This document shows positions 52,968 through 63,200 of a DNA stretch of 64,000 bases, in pieces. A program made the position numbers and the translations under genes. The stretch is from Neogemmobacter tilapiae (GTDB lineage: Bacteria; Pseudomonadota; Alphaproteobacteria; Rhodobacterales; Rhodobacteraceae). Positions within the stretch are counted from its first letter, which is position 1. Every line of letters starts with the position of its first letter. The notes below the pieces were generated by a model that worked only from the letters and a program-made list of their open reading frames with translations, did no database searches and was not told where the DNA came from. The stretch lies in assembly GCF_014652215.1 (NCBI RefSeq), contig NZ_BMYJ01000011.1, positions 57,081 through 121,080 of the forward strand, given 5' to 3'.

Positions 52968-53771
52968 ATGGGTCACGCCGCACCGGATCATCCGCCCCGC
53001 CAACATCGCAGCCTGTTCCTGTCGGATCTGCATCTGGGCGCCATCGGGTGCCGCGCTGATCTGATCCTCGATTTCCTGCAAAAGAACCGCGCTGAACATT
53101 ACCATCTCGTCGGCGACATCCTTGACCTTTGGCATGTCGTGATCCCGCATTGGACCGACACGCATCAGGCCGTGATCGACCATTTGCACCTTCGGCAGGC
53201 CGAAGGTGCGCGCATCACTTATGTCCGGGGCAACCACGACCCGGCTCCTGAAACGGCGCATCCCTCGCGTGCACTGCGCGTCGAAACCTGTCTGGAAATC
53301 GTGCATCAGGCCGGGGATGGTCGGCGCTATCTTATCATTCACGGCGACGGGCAGGACAATTGGCTATTTCAGTCGAACCTTCTGCGGCGCATCGGCAGTC
53401 GGCTGGACCATGGACTGCGGGCCTTGGACCGCGTGATCGATGATTGGATCCTTCGGCTGCGCGACCCAAAACGGGGGCCTTTTGCCAAGGCGCTGCATCT
53501 GCTGAACCATTGGCTTTATCCCGACCGGTCGCATGAACGGCGTCTGATTGATCTGGCGCGTCTGCGGGGTGTCGATGGGGTGATCTGCGGCCATTTCCAC
53601 ATTGCGGCGCTGCATGAACGCCATGGGCTGCTCTACGGCAACTGTGGCGACTGGTTGGACAGTTTCACCGCCTTGGCCGAGGATTTTTCGGGCCGACTGC
53701 ATCTGCTGGATGTCCGTGCCATGGCCGTCCAGCGTGGTCAGTCGGCGCAGGGCCAGGCGGTGATCGCATGA
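52968..53771 (+). CDS. Calcineurin-like metallophosphoesterase (LpxH-like)
   Basis: 267 residues. The five metal-site blocks of UDP-2,3-diacylglucosamine hydrolase-type enzymes are visible: LFLSDLHLGA, LVGDILDLWHV, YVRGNHDPA, LIIHGDGQDN and ICGHFHIAAL. In Rhodobacterales this group is longer than LpxH and of uncertain substrate, so UDP-diacylglucosamine is not assured. The start at 52968 (MGHAAPDH) has AAGGACAGGACAG upstream; 52932 is an alternative. Its stop overlaps the next gene by four bases. Confidence 0.85.
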   Translation: MGHAAPDHPPRQHRSLFLSDLHLGAIGCRADLILDFLQKNRAEHYHLVGDILDLWHVVIPHWTDTHQAVIDHLHLRQAEGARITYVRGNHDPAPETAHPSRALRVETCLEIVHQAGDGRRYLIIHGDGQDNWLFQSNLLRRIGSRLDHGLRALDRVIDDWILRLRDPKRGPFAKALHLLNHWLYPDRSHERRLIDLARLRGVDGVICGHFHIAALHERHGLLYGNCGDWLDSFTALAEDFSGRLHLLDVRAMAVQRGQSAQGQAVIA

Positions 53772-54859
53772 TCGGTACTGTTCTGGCCAGTGGATTGCTG
53801 ACCGCACATCTGGCCACGGTTGGACTGGTCGGCTGGCGGCTGACGCAAGGCACAGGTCGGCGTGGCGTGATCACGGGCCAACCAATGATCACACTGCTGC
53901 GCCCAGTCTGCGGCGTGGATGCCTTTGACCGGGAAACGCTGGAATCTTCGTTCCTGCAAGATTGGCCAGACTATGAGTTGATTTTCTGCGCCCCATCCGA
54001 GCGCGACCCGGCGGTGGCCTTGGTGCGTGAACTGATAGCAAAGCATCCAGAAGTGCGCGCCCTGCTGTTGGCTGGGCAAACTCGGATCACCGGCAACCCA
54101 AAACTCGACAACCTGTGGAAGGGTTGGCAGGCGGCGGGGGCCGAATGGATTTGCATGGCGGACAGCAATCTGATGCTACCGCCCAACTATCTGCGCAGCC
54201 TTGTTGCCGCTTGGGATGACAAGACCGGCCTTGTCACATCGCCCGCCGCAGGCAGTCGCGCCGACGGATGGGCCGCATCATTGGAGGCCGCCTTTCTGAA
54301 CGGCAACCAAGGGCGGCTGCAATTGGCTTGCGACAGCCTAGGCCAAGGCTTTGCCCAAGGCAAAAGCCTGTTCTGGAACAAGTCCCTGCTGGAAGAGGCC
54401 GGGGGCCTGCTGAAACTGGGCCGCTGGTTGGCCGAGGATGTCTCGGCCACGCGTCTGGTGCGGGCGATGGGCCGCAAGGTGCGACTGACACCCGCCCCCT
54501 TTGCACAGCCCCTGGGGCGGCGGAAGTTTCGCGCGGTCTGGGATCGACAGTTGCGCTGGAGCAGGGTGCGGCGCGACGGTTTTCCCGGCATCTTTGCGCT
54601 GGAGTGGGTGAATGGCGCCTTTCTGCCCGTGCTTTTGCTTATGCTGGCAGGACACAGCGAATTGCTCCTGCCCTTTGTCGCTTTGTGGTATGGGGCCGAA
54701 TGGGCCTTGGCCCGGCTGGCGGGCTGGCCGCATGGCTGGCGCGATCTTTTGGCGATGCCGCTGCGTGATGCCTTGATCTGGCCGCTTTGGCTGGCCACCT
54801 GGGCGCGGCGCGGCATCGTCTGGCGTGGCCATGAAATGGATATCCCCGAGGCGAGTTGA
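53768..54859 (+). CDS. Ceramide-glucosyltransferase-like glycosyltransferase (GT21)
   Basis: 363 residues. An N-terminal membrane helix (TVLASGLLTAHLATVGLVGW) and C-terminal membrane segments flank the catalytic core. GT21 motifs are present: D1 in CGVDAFD, D2 in CMADSNLMLPPNY, D3 in WLAEDVSAT, and the RQLRW version of (Q/R)xxRW. Such enzymes glucosylate ceramide or, as HpnI, hopanoid precursors. It overlaps the phosphoesterase by ATGA and the DedA gene by one base. Confidence 0.85.
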   Translation: MIGTVLASGLLTAHLATVGLVGWRLTQGTGRRGVITGQPMITLLRPVCGVDAFDRETLESSFLQDWPDYELIFCAPSERDPAVALVRELIAKHPEVRALLLAGQTRITGNPKLDNLWKGWQAAGAEWICMADSNLMLPPNYLRSLVAAWDDKTGLVTSPAAGSRADGWAASLEAAFLNGNQGRLQLACDSLGQGFAQGKSLFWNKSLLEEAGGLLKLGRWLAEDVSATRLVRAMGRKVRLTPAPFAQPLGRRKFRAVWDRQLRWSRVRRDGFPGIFALEWVNGAFLPVLLLMLAGHSELLLPFVALWYGAEWALARLAGWPHGWRDLLAMPLRDALIWPLWLATWARRGIVWRGHEMDIPEAS

Positions 54860-55434
54860 TGAGTGATCTGAGTGCCATTCCCGAACTGATCAGCGCCTAT
54901 GGCCTGATCACCCTTGTCCCCTTGGCCATTCTTGAAGGCCCCATCGTCACCATCATTGCCGGGTGGTTGGCCAGCATCGGCCTGTTGAACCCCTTGGGCG
55001 TGCTGGTCGCGGCCGTCGTGGGCGACTTGCTGGGCGATCTTTTGCTTTACGGGATCGGCAGGGGCTTGCGGCTGGACCGACTGCCCTATGTCGGGCGCTG
55101 GCTGCGTCTGCCGCGTACGCAACTGGTGCCGCTGGTGCGGACGATCCGCGACAACGGCACCAAGATTTTGATCATAGGCAAAGTGACCCATGCCGCAGGC
55201 TTTGCTGTCTTGCTGGCCGCTGGGGCCGCCAAAATGAACCTGCTGCAATTCACCCTAATCAACCTGCTGTGCAACGTCCCCAAATCGGCGATCTTTGTCA
55301 CTTTGGGCTATTTGGTGGGTGAGGCCTATGGTCGTGCCTCGGCGTGGCTCGGCTGGGGTTCGGCTGTGGTCTTTGTGGGACTGTTGGCGGGCGGGTTCTG
55401 GTGGCTGATGCAGCGACGGGCCGCCATATGTTGA
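54859..55434 (+). CDS. DedA/VTT family membrane protein
   Basis: A 191-residue membrane protein with four or five hydrophobic segments. The DedA core is recognisable in LVPLAILEGPIVTIIAGWLA and GKVTHAAGFAVLLAAGAAKMN, with the amphipathic reentrant pattern. DedA proteins are implicated in lipid carrier recycling (undecaprenyl phosphate) and membrane scrambling. It overlaps the GT2 gene by seven bases. A role in moving a lipid made by its neighbours is inferred. Confidence 0.85.
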   Translation: MSDLSAIPELISAYGLITLVPLAILEGPIVTIIAGWLASIGLLNPLGVLVAAVVGDLLGDLLLYGIGRGLRLDRLPYVGRWLRLPRTQLVPLVRTIRDNGTKILIIGKVTHAAGFAVLLAAGAAKMNLLQFTLINLLCNVPKSAIFVTLGYLVGEAYGRASAWLGWGSAVVFVGLLAGGFWWLMQRRAAIC

Positions 55435-56099
55435 CCTGCCTGATCCCCGCTTGGAACGAGGCCCCCCGGATTGCCGCTGTCCTGCAATCTGTGATCGATC
55501 ATCCGCTGATCGACCGTATTCTGGTCATTGATGATGGATCGACAGACGGCACTGGCGATGTCGCGCGCAGCTTGGGGGCCGAAGTGCTGCGAACTCCCGG
55601 AAACCTTGGCAAGACTGCGGCTCTGGTCATGGGCTTGCAAAAGGTGATGGATGGACATGTGCTGCTGCTGGATGCTGATCTGATTGGCCTGACCAAGGCT
55701 GATCTTTCGGCCCTGATCCTGCCGGTTCAATCGGGGCAAGCGACGGCCAGCTTTTCGTTGCGCGGCAACGCACCTTGGGTTTGGCGGCTGATCGGACTGG
55801 ACTACATTAGTGGCGAGCGGGTTATTCCGCTGAATCTTCTGACGCCGCATCTGGACAAGATTGCCGCCCTACCACGCTTTGGTTTTGAAGTATTCCTCAA
55901 CAAGCTTTTGATCCATGCCGGCATCCGTCTGGCCATCGTGTCATGGCCAAAGGTGGCCAGCCCAAGCAAGGCCAGCAAAAGAGGCTGCCTTGTCGCAGGA
56001 TTGCGTGCCGATTTGGCGATGATCGGCGACATGTTCCGAACGATGGGCCTAGTAGGTTGTGTTGCTCAGATTTTGGCGTTGCGCCGCCAGCGGATATAG
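55428..56099 (+). CDS. Family 2 glycosyltransferase
   Basis: 223 residues with GT2 core motifs: TCLIPAWNEAPRIAAVL at the N-terminus, VIDDGSTDGT and LLLDADLIGL (metal-binding DxD). It is short, without membrane helices, similar to dolichol-phosphate-mannose-synthase-like catalytic domains. Last gene of the four-gene operon starting with the phosphoesterase. Substrate unknown. Confidence 0.87.
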   Translation: MLTCLIPAWNEAPRIAAVLQSVIDHPLIDRILVIDDGSTDGTGDVARSLGAEVLRTPGNLGKTAALVMGLQKVMDGHVLLLDADLIGLTKADLSALILPVQSGQATASFSLRGNAPWVWRLIGLDYISGERVIPLNLLTPHLDKIAALPRFGFEVFLNKLLIHAGIRLAIVSWPKVASPSKASKRGCLVAGLRADLAMIGDMFRTMGLVGCVAQILALRRQRI

Positions 56100-56176
56100 A
56101 CCTGCGACGCAGGTTGTCCGACAGATGTCGTTTCCAGCATTGACGTCCTTCCCCTTTCAAGCCAGAGCTTGGGCAT

Positions 56177-56360
56177 GATGGTTCCCGGCCAAACCACGCG
56201 CGGCCGGGTGAAAAGGGAATACGGTGAGGTGTAGGCAACAGCCGCCAAATCCGTGACTGCCCCCGCAACTGTAAGCGGCGAGCGAACCCCGATGCCACTG
56301 GCCCCTATGGGCCGGGAAGGTGGGGCAAGCCTAGACCCGCAAGTCAGGAGACCTGCCATC
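56177..56360 (+). ncRNA. Cobalamin riboswitch
   Basis: The P1 helix pairs GATGG (56177-56181) with CCATC (56356-56360). Conserved core blocks follow in order: GGGAATACGGTG, CCGTGACTGCCCCCGCAACTG, GTAAGCGGCGAGCGAA, the B12-box GCCACTG with GGGAAGGTGGGGCAA, and the closing AAGTCAGGAGACCTGCC. A downstream CCGGGC/GCCCCGG hairpin (about 56374-56391) ends just before the GGAAGGAG ribosome-binding site, suggesting translational control of the DUF1636 gene and the ABC operon. Confidence 0.95.
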
Positions 56361-56404
56361 GAACGCTTAAACCACCGGGCGGGGTGCCCCGGAAGGAGTA
56401 TTCG

Positions 56405-56857
56405 ATGGACGATTCCCAGCGTCGGCCCGTGGCCACGCCCGCCTATTCCGTGGTGCAATCCGCGCCGCACCAGATTCTGGTGTGCAAAGCCTGCAAGCAC
56501 AAGGGCGAGGCCTGCAAACCCGGCTTTGCCCTGCTGAAAAAGCTGCGCGCCGCGATTGAAACCGCGGGCCTTGGCGATGATTTTGAAGTGTCGGGCACCG
56601 CCTGTCTGGCGGGCTGCGTGCCTGCCCATGGCGAACCCTGTGTCGTCGCTTGGCGGGCCACGGCCAAGGCCACCTGGATGTTCGGCGACATCGACCCCGA
56701 CCAACCCATCGACGACCTGATCGAATTTTCCCGCCTTTACGCCGCACTCGATGATGGCTGGTGCAGCGGCAAGGATTGCCCGCCCCGCCTTTGCGACAAC
56801 ACCTTGGCCCGCATTCCGGCCGCGATCATCGTCACCCGCGAAGGGGCGATCCAATGA
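56405..56857 (+). CDS. DUF1636 metal-binding protein, cobalamin-regulated
   Basis: 150 residues with paired cysteines typical of the family: VCKACKHKGEACKPG, GTACLAGCVPAHGEPC and GKDCPPRLC. This suggests iron-sulfur or cobalt binding. DUF1636 genes are regularly found under cobalamin riboswitches beside B12 or cobalt transport genes; biochemical role is unproven. The ATG at 56405 has AAGGAG. Its stop overlaps the ATPase start (ATGA). Confidence 0.85.
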   Translation: MDDSQRRPVATPAYSVVQSAPHQILVCKACKHKGEACKPGFALLKKLRAAIETAGLGDDFEVSGTACLAGCVPAHGEPCVVAWRATAKATWMFGDIDPDQPIDDLIEFSRLYAALDDGWCSGKDCPPRLCDNTLARIPAAIIVTREGAIQ

Positions 56858-57630
56858 CCGCCGCCGTCGAACTCGAATCCGTTTGTTGGGGCCCAAAGGG
56901 GCAACCCGACATTCTGTCCGACATTTCCCTTTCTGTCCCAAAGGGCCAGATCGTCGCCATCTGCGGCGCGAATGGCGCGGGCAAGTCCTCACTCCTGCGG
57001 CTGATCTATCGCTATCAGCCCCCACGCCGGGGCACCGTGCGCCTGCTGGGCCGTGATCTTTGGCTGATCAACGCGCCCGAAGCGGCCCGCACCGTCGCCG
57101 CCGTCTTGCAGGAACAGCCCACCGATTTCGCTCTGACTGTGCGCCAGATCGTCGCCTTGGGCCGACTGCCCCACCGCAAGGGCTGGGGCGCGGGCCTTGC
57201 CACACCCGGCCAGCAAGACAAGGCGATCATCGACGCGGCCATCGTGCGGATGGATCTTGCAACCATGGCCGAACGCGCCTTTGGCACCCTGTCGGGCGGC
57301 GAACGCCAGCGCGTCATGGTCGCCCGCGCCTTGGCGCAGGAACCGCAGGTGATTGTGCTGGATGAACCCACCAACCATCTGGACATCCGCCACCAGTTGG
57401 AATTGCTCGCCCTGCTGCGCGGCCTTGGCCTGACCGTCATCACCACCCTGCACGACCTTTCCCTCGCCGCCGAATTCGCCGACCGGGTGATCGTCCTGCA
57501 TCAGGGCCGCGTGCTGTCGGACGGCCCGCCCGAAACCGCGCTGGACGAACCCACGCTCGCCCGCGCCTTCAACGTCCGCGCCCGCATCGACCGCTCCGGC
57601 CCTGCCCCCCGCTTTTCATTTCACCTGTAA
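56854..57630 (+). CDS. ABC transporter ATP-binding protein, BtuD/FecE type
   Basis: 258 residues: Walker A CGANGAGKSSLLR, signature LSGGERQRVMVARALAQEP, Walker B VIVLDEPTNHLD and the switch His in TLHDLSLA. It belongs to the iron-siderophore/cobalamin importer class and is followed by its binding protein and permease. Control by the upstream riboswitch points to B12 or a corrinoid as substrate. Confidence 0.92.
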   Translation: MTAAVELESVCWGPKGQPDILSDISLSVPKGQIVAICGANGAGKSSLLRLIYRYQPPRRGTVRLLGRDLWLINAPEAARTVAAVLQEQPTDFALTVRQIVALGRLPHRKGWGAGLATPGQQDKAIIDAAIVRMDLATMAERAFGTLSGGERQRVMVARALAQEPQVIVLDEPTNHLDIRHQLELLALLRGLGLTVITTLHDLSLAAEFADRVIVLHQGRVLSDGPPETALDEPTLARAFNVRARIDRSGPAPRFSFHL

Positions 57631-57642
57631 GAAAGCCCCTCC

Positions 57643-58572
57643 ATGATCCGCCTATCCTTTGCCGCCCTGCTGCTGTCTGCTGCCCCCGCCTTGGCCTTCC
57701 CCGTCACCGTCAAAAGCTGTGACCGCGATGTCACCTTTGACACCGCGCCGACCCGCGCCATTTCCAACGATGTGAACCTGACCGAAATGATGCTGGTTCT
57801 AGGGCTGGCCGACCGGATGGTCGGCTATACCGGCATTTCCGGCTGGAAAACGCTGGATGCCGAAATGCGTGAAGGCGTGGCCGAACTGCCGGAACTCTCT
57901 GCAAAATACCCGACGAAAGAGGTTCTGGCCGGGGCCGAGGCGGACTTTTTCTTTGCAGGCTGGAACTACGGGATGAAGGTCGGCGGCGAGGTCACGCCCG
58001 AAACGCTTTCCCCCTTGGGCATCCAGACCTATGAATTGACCGAAAGCTGCATCCATATCGGAGCCAAGGCCAAATCCTCGATGGACGATATGTACAACGA
58101 CATCCTGAATCTCGGCACGATCTTTGGCGTCAGTGACAAGGCGACGGCCTTGGTGGATGGCTACAAGACCCATCTGGCCAAAGTGACCGCTGGCGTGGAC
58201 CGCAGCAACCCCCTGCGCGTCTTTGTCTATGATAGCGGCGAAGAGGCCCCCTTTACCGCCGGAAAATACGCCATGCCGACGGCCCTGATCGAGGCGGCCG
58301 GGGGTATGAACATCATGGACGATCTGGAAAAATCCTGGGCCGAAATCGGCTGGGAGGCTGTGGTCGAACGCAATCCGCAAGTGGTGGTGATCGTGAACTA
58401 TGGCGATGTGACCGCCGAACAAAAGATCGCCTTCATGAAGGAAAGCCCCGCCTTCGCCAGCATCGACGCTGTGAAAAACGACCGTTTTGTGGTGCTGGAA
58501 TATGTCGAGGCGACCCCCGGCCCGCGCAACATCAAGGCTGTTGAAAAGCTGGTCGCAGGTTTCGCGGAATGA
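57643..58572 (+). CDS. ABC transporter substrate-binding protein, BtuF/FepB type
   Basis: 309 residues with signal peptide MIRLSFAALLLSAAPALA. The type III binding-protein fold is suggested by RAISNDVNLTEMMLVLGLADRMVGYTG in part and by EIGWEAVVERNPQVVVIVNYGD. It should bind the substrate in the periplasm. Its stop overlaps the permease start (ATGA). Confidence 0.9.
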   Translation: MIRLSFAALLLSAAPALAFPVTVKSCDRDVTFDTAPTRAISNDVNLTEMMLVLGLADRMVGYTGISGWKTLDAEMREGVAELPELSAKYPTKEVLAGAEADFFFAGWNYGMKVGGEVTPETLSPLGIQTYELTESCIHIGAKAKSSMDDMYNDILNLGTIFGVSDKATALVDGYKTHLAKVTAGVDRSNPLRVFVYDSGEEAPFTAGKYAMPTALIEAAGGMNIMDDLEKSWAEIGWEAVVERNPQVVVIVNYGDVTAEQKIAFMKESPAFASIDAVKNDRFVVLEYVEATPGPRNIKAVEKLVAGFAE

Positions 58573-59633
58573 CCGACGCCACCGCCCCCCATCCCTTGGC
58601 CCCCCACCGCCTCGCTCGTCGCATCGGCTTTCGCGCGGGCGGTCTGCTCTTGGCCTTTGGCCTGCTGCTGATCTCGGTCATCATCGCCGTCTCGGTGGGG
58701 GCGGTGGGCATTCCCCTGCGCACGGTCTGGGGCATCGCCCTGGACCACATCGCCCCCGGTCTGATCACCCCGGATTGGAGCGCGGGCCGCGCCAACATCG
58801 TCTGGGAAATCCGCTTTCCAAGGGTCATTCTGGCGGGCTTTGTCGGGGCGGGCCTTGGGCTCGTTGGGGCGGCCCTGCAGGCCGTGACCCGCAACCCCTT
58901 GGCCGACCCGCATCTTTTGGGCATTTCTTCGGGCGCGGCCTTTGGGGCCATTCTGGCACTGATGCACACGGGGATGTTTCTGGGCCTGCTGACCGTGCCG
59001 CTGCTCGCCTTCTGCGGGGCCTTGATGGCCACGCTCATGGTTCTGGGCGTCGCCCGCGTGGCCGGGGCCACCAGTGCCGACCGTCTTATTCTGGCGGGCG
59101 TCGCCATCAGCTTTGTCATCATGGCCGGGGCCAATATCCTGATCTTTCTGGGCGACCCCCGCGCCACCCATACGGTTGTCTTCTGGATGCTGGGCGGCCT
59201 TGGCCTTGCGCAATGGTCGCATCTGGTCTGGCCTCTCGCCGTGCTGCTGCCCTGCGGGCTTTGGCTTTGGGCGCAGTCCGGGCGGCTGAACGCCATGTCC
59301 TTGGGCGATGAAACCGCCGCCAGTCTGGGGATCGAGGTCGGCCGCTTTCGCCTGACCGTCTTTGTCATGGCCGCCCTGATCACCGGGGTCATGGTCGCCT
59401 TTTCCGGCCTCATCGGCTTTGTCGGTCTTATGATGCCGCATCTCGTGCGTCTCGTCACAGGCGGCGACAATGCCCGTGTCTTGCCCGGTTCCGCGCTGGC
59501 CGGGGCCGTTTTCTTGGTTTGGGCCGATGCTGGCGCGCGTGTCGTGATGGCCCCCGAGGATTTGCCCATTGGTATCGTTACAGGACTCTGTGGAGGACTA
59601 TTCTTTATCACGATGCTGGCACGACGGCAGTAG
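58569..59633 (+). CDS. ABC transporter permease, BtuC/FecCD type
   Basis: 354 residues, about ten membrane helices. FecCD motifs are RFPRVILAGFVGAGLGLVGA, QAVTRNPLADPHLLGISSGA, and GLIGFVGLMMPHLVRL. It is the last gene of the riboswitch operon. No separate permease subunit is needed because these transporters use homodimers. Confidence 0.93.
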   Translation: MTDATAPHPLAPHRLARRIGFRAGGLLLAFGLLLISVIIAVSVGAVGIPLRTVWGIALDHIAPGLITPDWSAGRANIVWEIRFPRVILAGFVGAGLGLVGAALQAVTRNPLADPHLLGISSGAAFGAILALMHTGMFLGLLTVPLLAFCGALMATLMVLGVARVAGATSADRLILAGVAISFVIMAGANILIFLGDPRATHTVVFWMLGGLGLAQWSHLVWPLAVLLPCGLWLWAQSGRLNAMSLGDETAASLGIEVGRFRLTVFVMAALITGVMVAFSGLIGFVGLMMPHLVRLVTGGDNARVLPGSALAGAVFLVWADAGARVVMAPEDLPIGIVTGLCGGLFFITMLARRQ

Positions 59634-60258
59634 CGTCAGGTCGAACGGAAAGCGGGGATGGGCTTGTCAAAGTCAACGAGTTGTTGCCGGATCTGCTCGC
59701 CTTTTCGACAGGCGTGAATAAAAACCGTTCTGCGCCATAGATCGTCACAAGGCCGAAGGGGCCCCGGCGCGCTGCGCAACCGGGTGATTCAATTTCTGAA
59801 CGGGATAACCCCCACGAAAGTAAGAGGGATAAATTGAATTTTCTCGACAAGTTTAACCAAAGAATTTTGAATAAAGACTAGCTGATATATTGAGGCGCCG
59901 ATTTCGGCGCCCCGCAGCAGGCGAAAAGCGATCGGCCTGTTGCCAAATAAGGGGAATAAGGGCGTCGACAGCGGCCTAGAGTAGATCAGCGGCACATTGC
60001 TGAACTGGGCTGCGTAACGCAGCATCACATCCAGCGTATCGAACCCGGTCAGCCGCAGCAGCGGGCCTAATTCGAGCGCGGCCACCGCACCATCAGCTAG
60101 GAATGGCTGGATCGGTACATCCTAATGACCATCGAGGAGGGATCACACTTCGCTACGCAATGGCTTTGAGCGTGCCCAAACGACCGCCCGACCCGACCAT
60201 GAGCATCGCCGTCATTGACCTATTGTTGACCCGCAAATTTCGCTCTTGCCCCCCTTCG
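59634..60258. other. 625-base gap, AT-richer, with a gene remnant and a hairpin
   Basis: No intact gene is recognised. Bases about 59800-59890 are clearly AT-richer than the surroundings. A perfect hairpin GGCGCCGA/TCGGCGCC lies at 59894-59911. On the minus strand an open frame of 98 codons (59789-60085, GTG start) reads, in its well-formed first part, LLRLTGFDTLDVMLRYAAQF and LFGNRPIAFRLLRGAEIGAS; the C-terminal third runs through the AT-rich part and looks random. This suggests the 3'-truncated remnant of an unidentified gene at the edge of an acquired segment. Confidence 0.45.
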
Positions 60259-63200
60259 CTATTTCTCCCTCCGCTTCAGGCTTCCGACGATCGCGCGTAT
60301 CTCGTCCTCGAGATGCTGGCCACGGTAGACGAATGATGTCTCGTGCCGGGCATACTGGCCCTGCCGATCAGCGCTCAGCCAGTTGTAGGACCCGATACAC
60401 AGTAGGTCGCTGTCGATTGCCACGATCTTGCTGTGCAACTTCGGCAGCTTGTGGAGACGGACCCCGATCTTGGCAAAGAGCTTCTCGACCGCTTCCATCT
60501 GGGTCTGGCCACCGGCGGCCGGTCCCTCGTTGAGCAAGGGGTCGGCGAACACATCGATCTCGGCACCTCGACGGATAGCCCCTTCGAAGGCGGCGATCAG
60601 GCCGACGCGTTCCATCGTGCCCGCGATCACCCAAGGGCTGACGATCGTGTAGCGCCGCCCACCCGCAGAAAGTGCGTCCAGCAAGAATGCATCGTGCCCG
60701 ACAGCATCCCGCAGCATCTGGATCTGGCCGCTTCCTTGTTTCAGGTCCGTCCGGGGCTCGGCCGCGAACTCAAGCGCATTGGTCTCTGAGGCGAACAGGA
60801 ACTCCGACAAGATCGAACGGGGCGATCCGGTCTGTGCTGCGGCCATGACATCCATATCGCCGAAGACGAGGCAGTTGTCCTTGGCTCGAGAGACGGTAAC
60901 ATTCAGCATGCTAGGCGATGCATCGACGAAGCCGCCGTCGGCGTGCTTGGAATAGACGGGGGAGAAGATCACGACCGGCCGTTCAGCGCCCTGGAGGGCG
61001 TGGACCGTGCCAATGGTCATGCCTTCGCGCCCGTCCACCGAAATCCTCCGGCTGGCACAGGCGTCGCGGATTTCGCGCACCTGACGGCCAAAGGGCGTGA
61101 CGATCCCGACAATCTGCTCAAGGGGCCGACGATAGCGCGCCTCAAGCCCAGCGCGGTTTTCATCAAGCCAGGCGGCGATCGTCTGAGCCTCAAGCAGGTT
61201 GGCCCGACTGCTGCCCGAGGTCACCGCTCGCCCATCGATATGGAGATACCCAAGCGCCGGAAGTCCTGCGTCTGCGGGGGCCTTTCCCCGCAGCGGCCGG
61301 AGCTTTCCCTTGTAGCACAAAGCATTGCTGAAGCTGATGATCTCGTCATAGCACCGCCGATGCTCGAAGAGGTAGAGCCCCTTCTCAAGATCAGGATAGG
61401 GTGACACACGGCAGGCCTCTTGCGCGAGGCGCATCGCACTGCCGGTTGTGCTGCAAATCCCGCTTGCTGACAGCGCATCAATGTCGGTCTCTCCGCCCAG
61501 AAGCCCGCAGTTCCGAAGATTGCCGACGTCAACCGGTCGCGGCACTGAAGAGATCGGTTCGATCTGCTGCGTATCCCCGATGACAAGGGCGCGTTTCGCG
61601 AGGGCGAACGATGCTCCAGCGACCTCGGGCAGAACCTGACCAGCCTCGTCGACGATCAAAAGGTCGATGAAGTCGAAAAGGTACTCTGTCGCCCATTTCC
61701 CTCCATCGCGCCGTGTGTAGGTCATCTTGCCGGGCAGGCTGGCGAAGGTGGCCACGGCGCAAGGCGTCAACATCATCCGACGATGCCACCGGGGAATGAC
61801 GGTCGCTTTGCCATTCTTACCCTTCGCAGCAACGATTGCGGCGAGGTCGGCCTCCATCGCCAGCAGCCAGCGCCCTTCCCAGTAGTGCGTCGCCAAAAGG
61901 AACAACGGGAAGCGGGTTTCGAGGTCTGCACGGCGTTCCAGTTCGGCGATGTCGTCACCACTGCTGAAGGCTGACACTGCGCCTTCCCAGCTTCTTTCCG
62001 CCTCAAGGAACTCGCGACGCAGGGCCCTCGCCCTTACGAGTGCCTGTTCAGCAGCCTTTAGCGCTGCCTCTGCTGACCCCAGTTCGGTCCTGACCCGATC
62101 CTCGATCTCGCTGACGCGCTTTGCGTTCTCCAAGCCTGGCAACAGATCGCCGATTGCCAGCCGGGCGCGCAATGCGCGCTTTTCCTTGACCGACGAAAGG
62201 AACCCAACAACTGCCGTCAGCGAGGACTCCGAAGCCAGATGCTGATCAAGCGCCGCCCTTGCCCCCCGCAGCCTCTCGAGCGCGGCAGTGCGCTGGGCGA
62301 CGTCTTCTGCCCGTCTAGCCTCAGTTGCTTCGGGGTCGGGGCCTAGTTGCGCGTTGAGGGCTTCAGTCGCCGCATGGCGTGCGCTGGCGGCTGTATCGAT
62401 GCGAGAAAGCTTCTCGACCTCGGCTGCCATCCGCCTTTGAAGGGCCGACACCACAGAAGCCACGTCAGGGTTCGGCGTGTCCGGAAAGGCGACCCTAGCG
62501 GCCAGCAAGTACGCTTCCTTTGCGCGCTGGACATAGGCAACCGTTTCTCGCTCGGTCTGGAACTCTTCGGTCTGGTAGCGACGCGCCGCTTCCAGTCGCC
62601 GCGAGTGCGAGGCAAGGAACATCCCAAAGCTCTCCACCTCGGGCAGCCACCGCCCGGCGAAGCGCCCCTCCCCTTTTCCGAAATCCTTCCCAAAGGCGTC
62701 GATGATGTTCGTGACAGCCTGGTTGTTGGACGATGCTGCGACGATCACTGGCGGATCGTCTCCACGAAGCGCAGCACGCACCCAGAGCCCGGCGACGGCC
62801 GAGAGCAACATGGTCGTCTTGCCGGTGCCGGGCGGGCCGTTGACGGCTATCACCTCGCCCGGTGCGGACGTGTCCAGCCAAGCCAAGACCTGCCTCTGAT
62901 GTTCGGCAAGCGGGAAGGTCGCATTCGAATGTCCAAGGCGCCGCGCGAACTCCCTCTCGATCCGATGGTCAAGGCCACCTACTACCTTACGTGGCTGCGC
63001 GATCTGCCCAAGTAACGGGGCAGCGGGCTTTTCGGCGAGGAGCTTGTCGTATAGATCAAGGATGCCGCGCACCGTGGCATTGGCATCTTCGGCGAGTTCG
63101 AGGAACCCCAAACCGATCGGTTGGTAGTCCGCATCACCACGCGGCCAGCCCTGCGAAACCGCATCTACCATCTTGCGGCAATGACCAAGGTATTCCTGCC

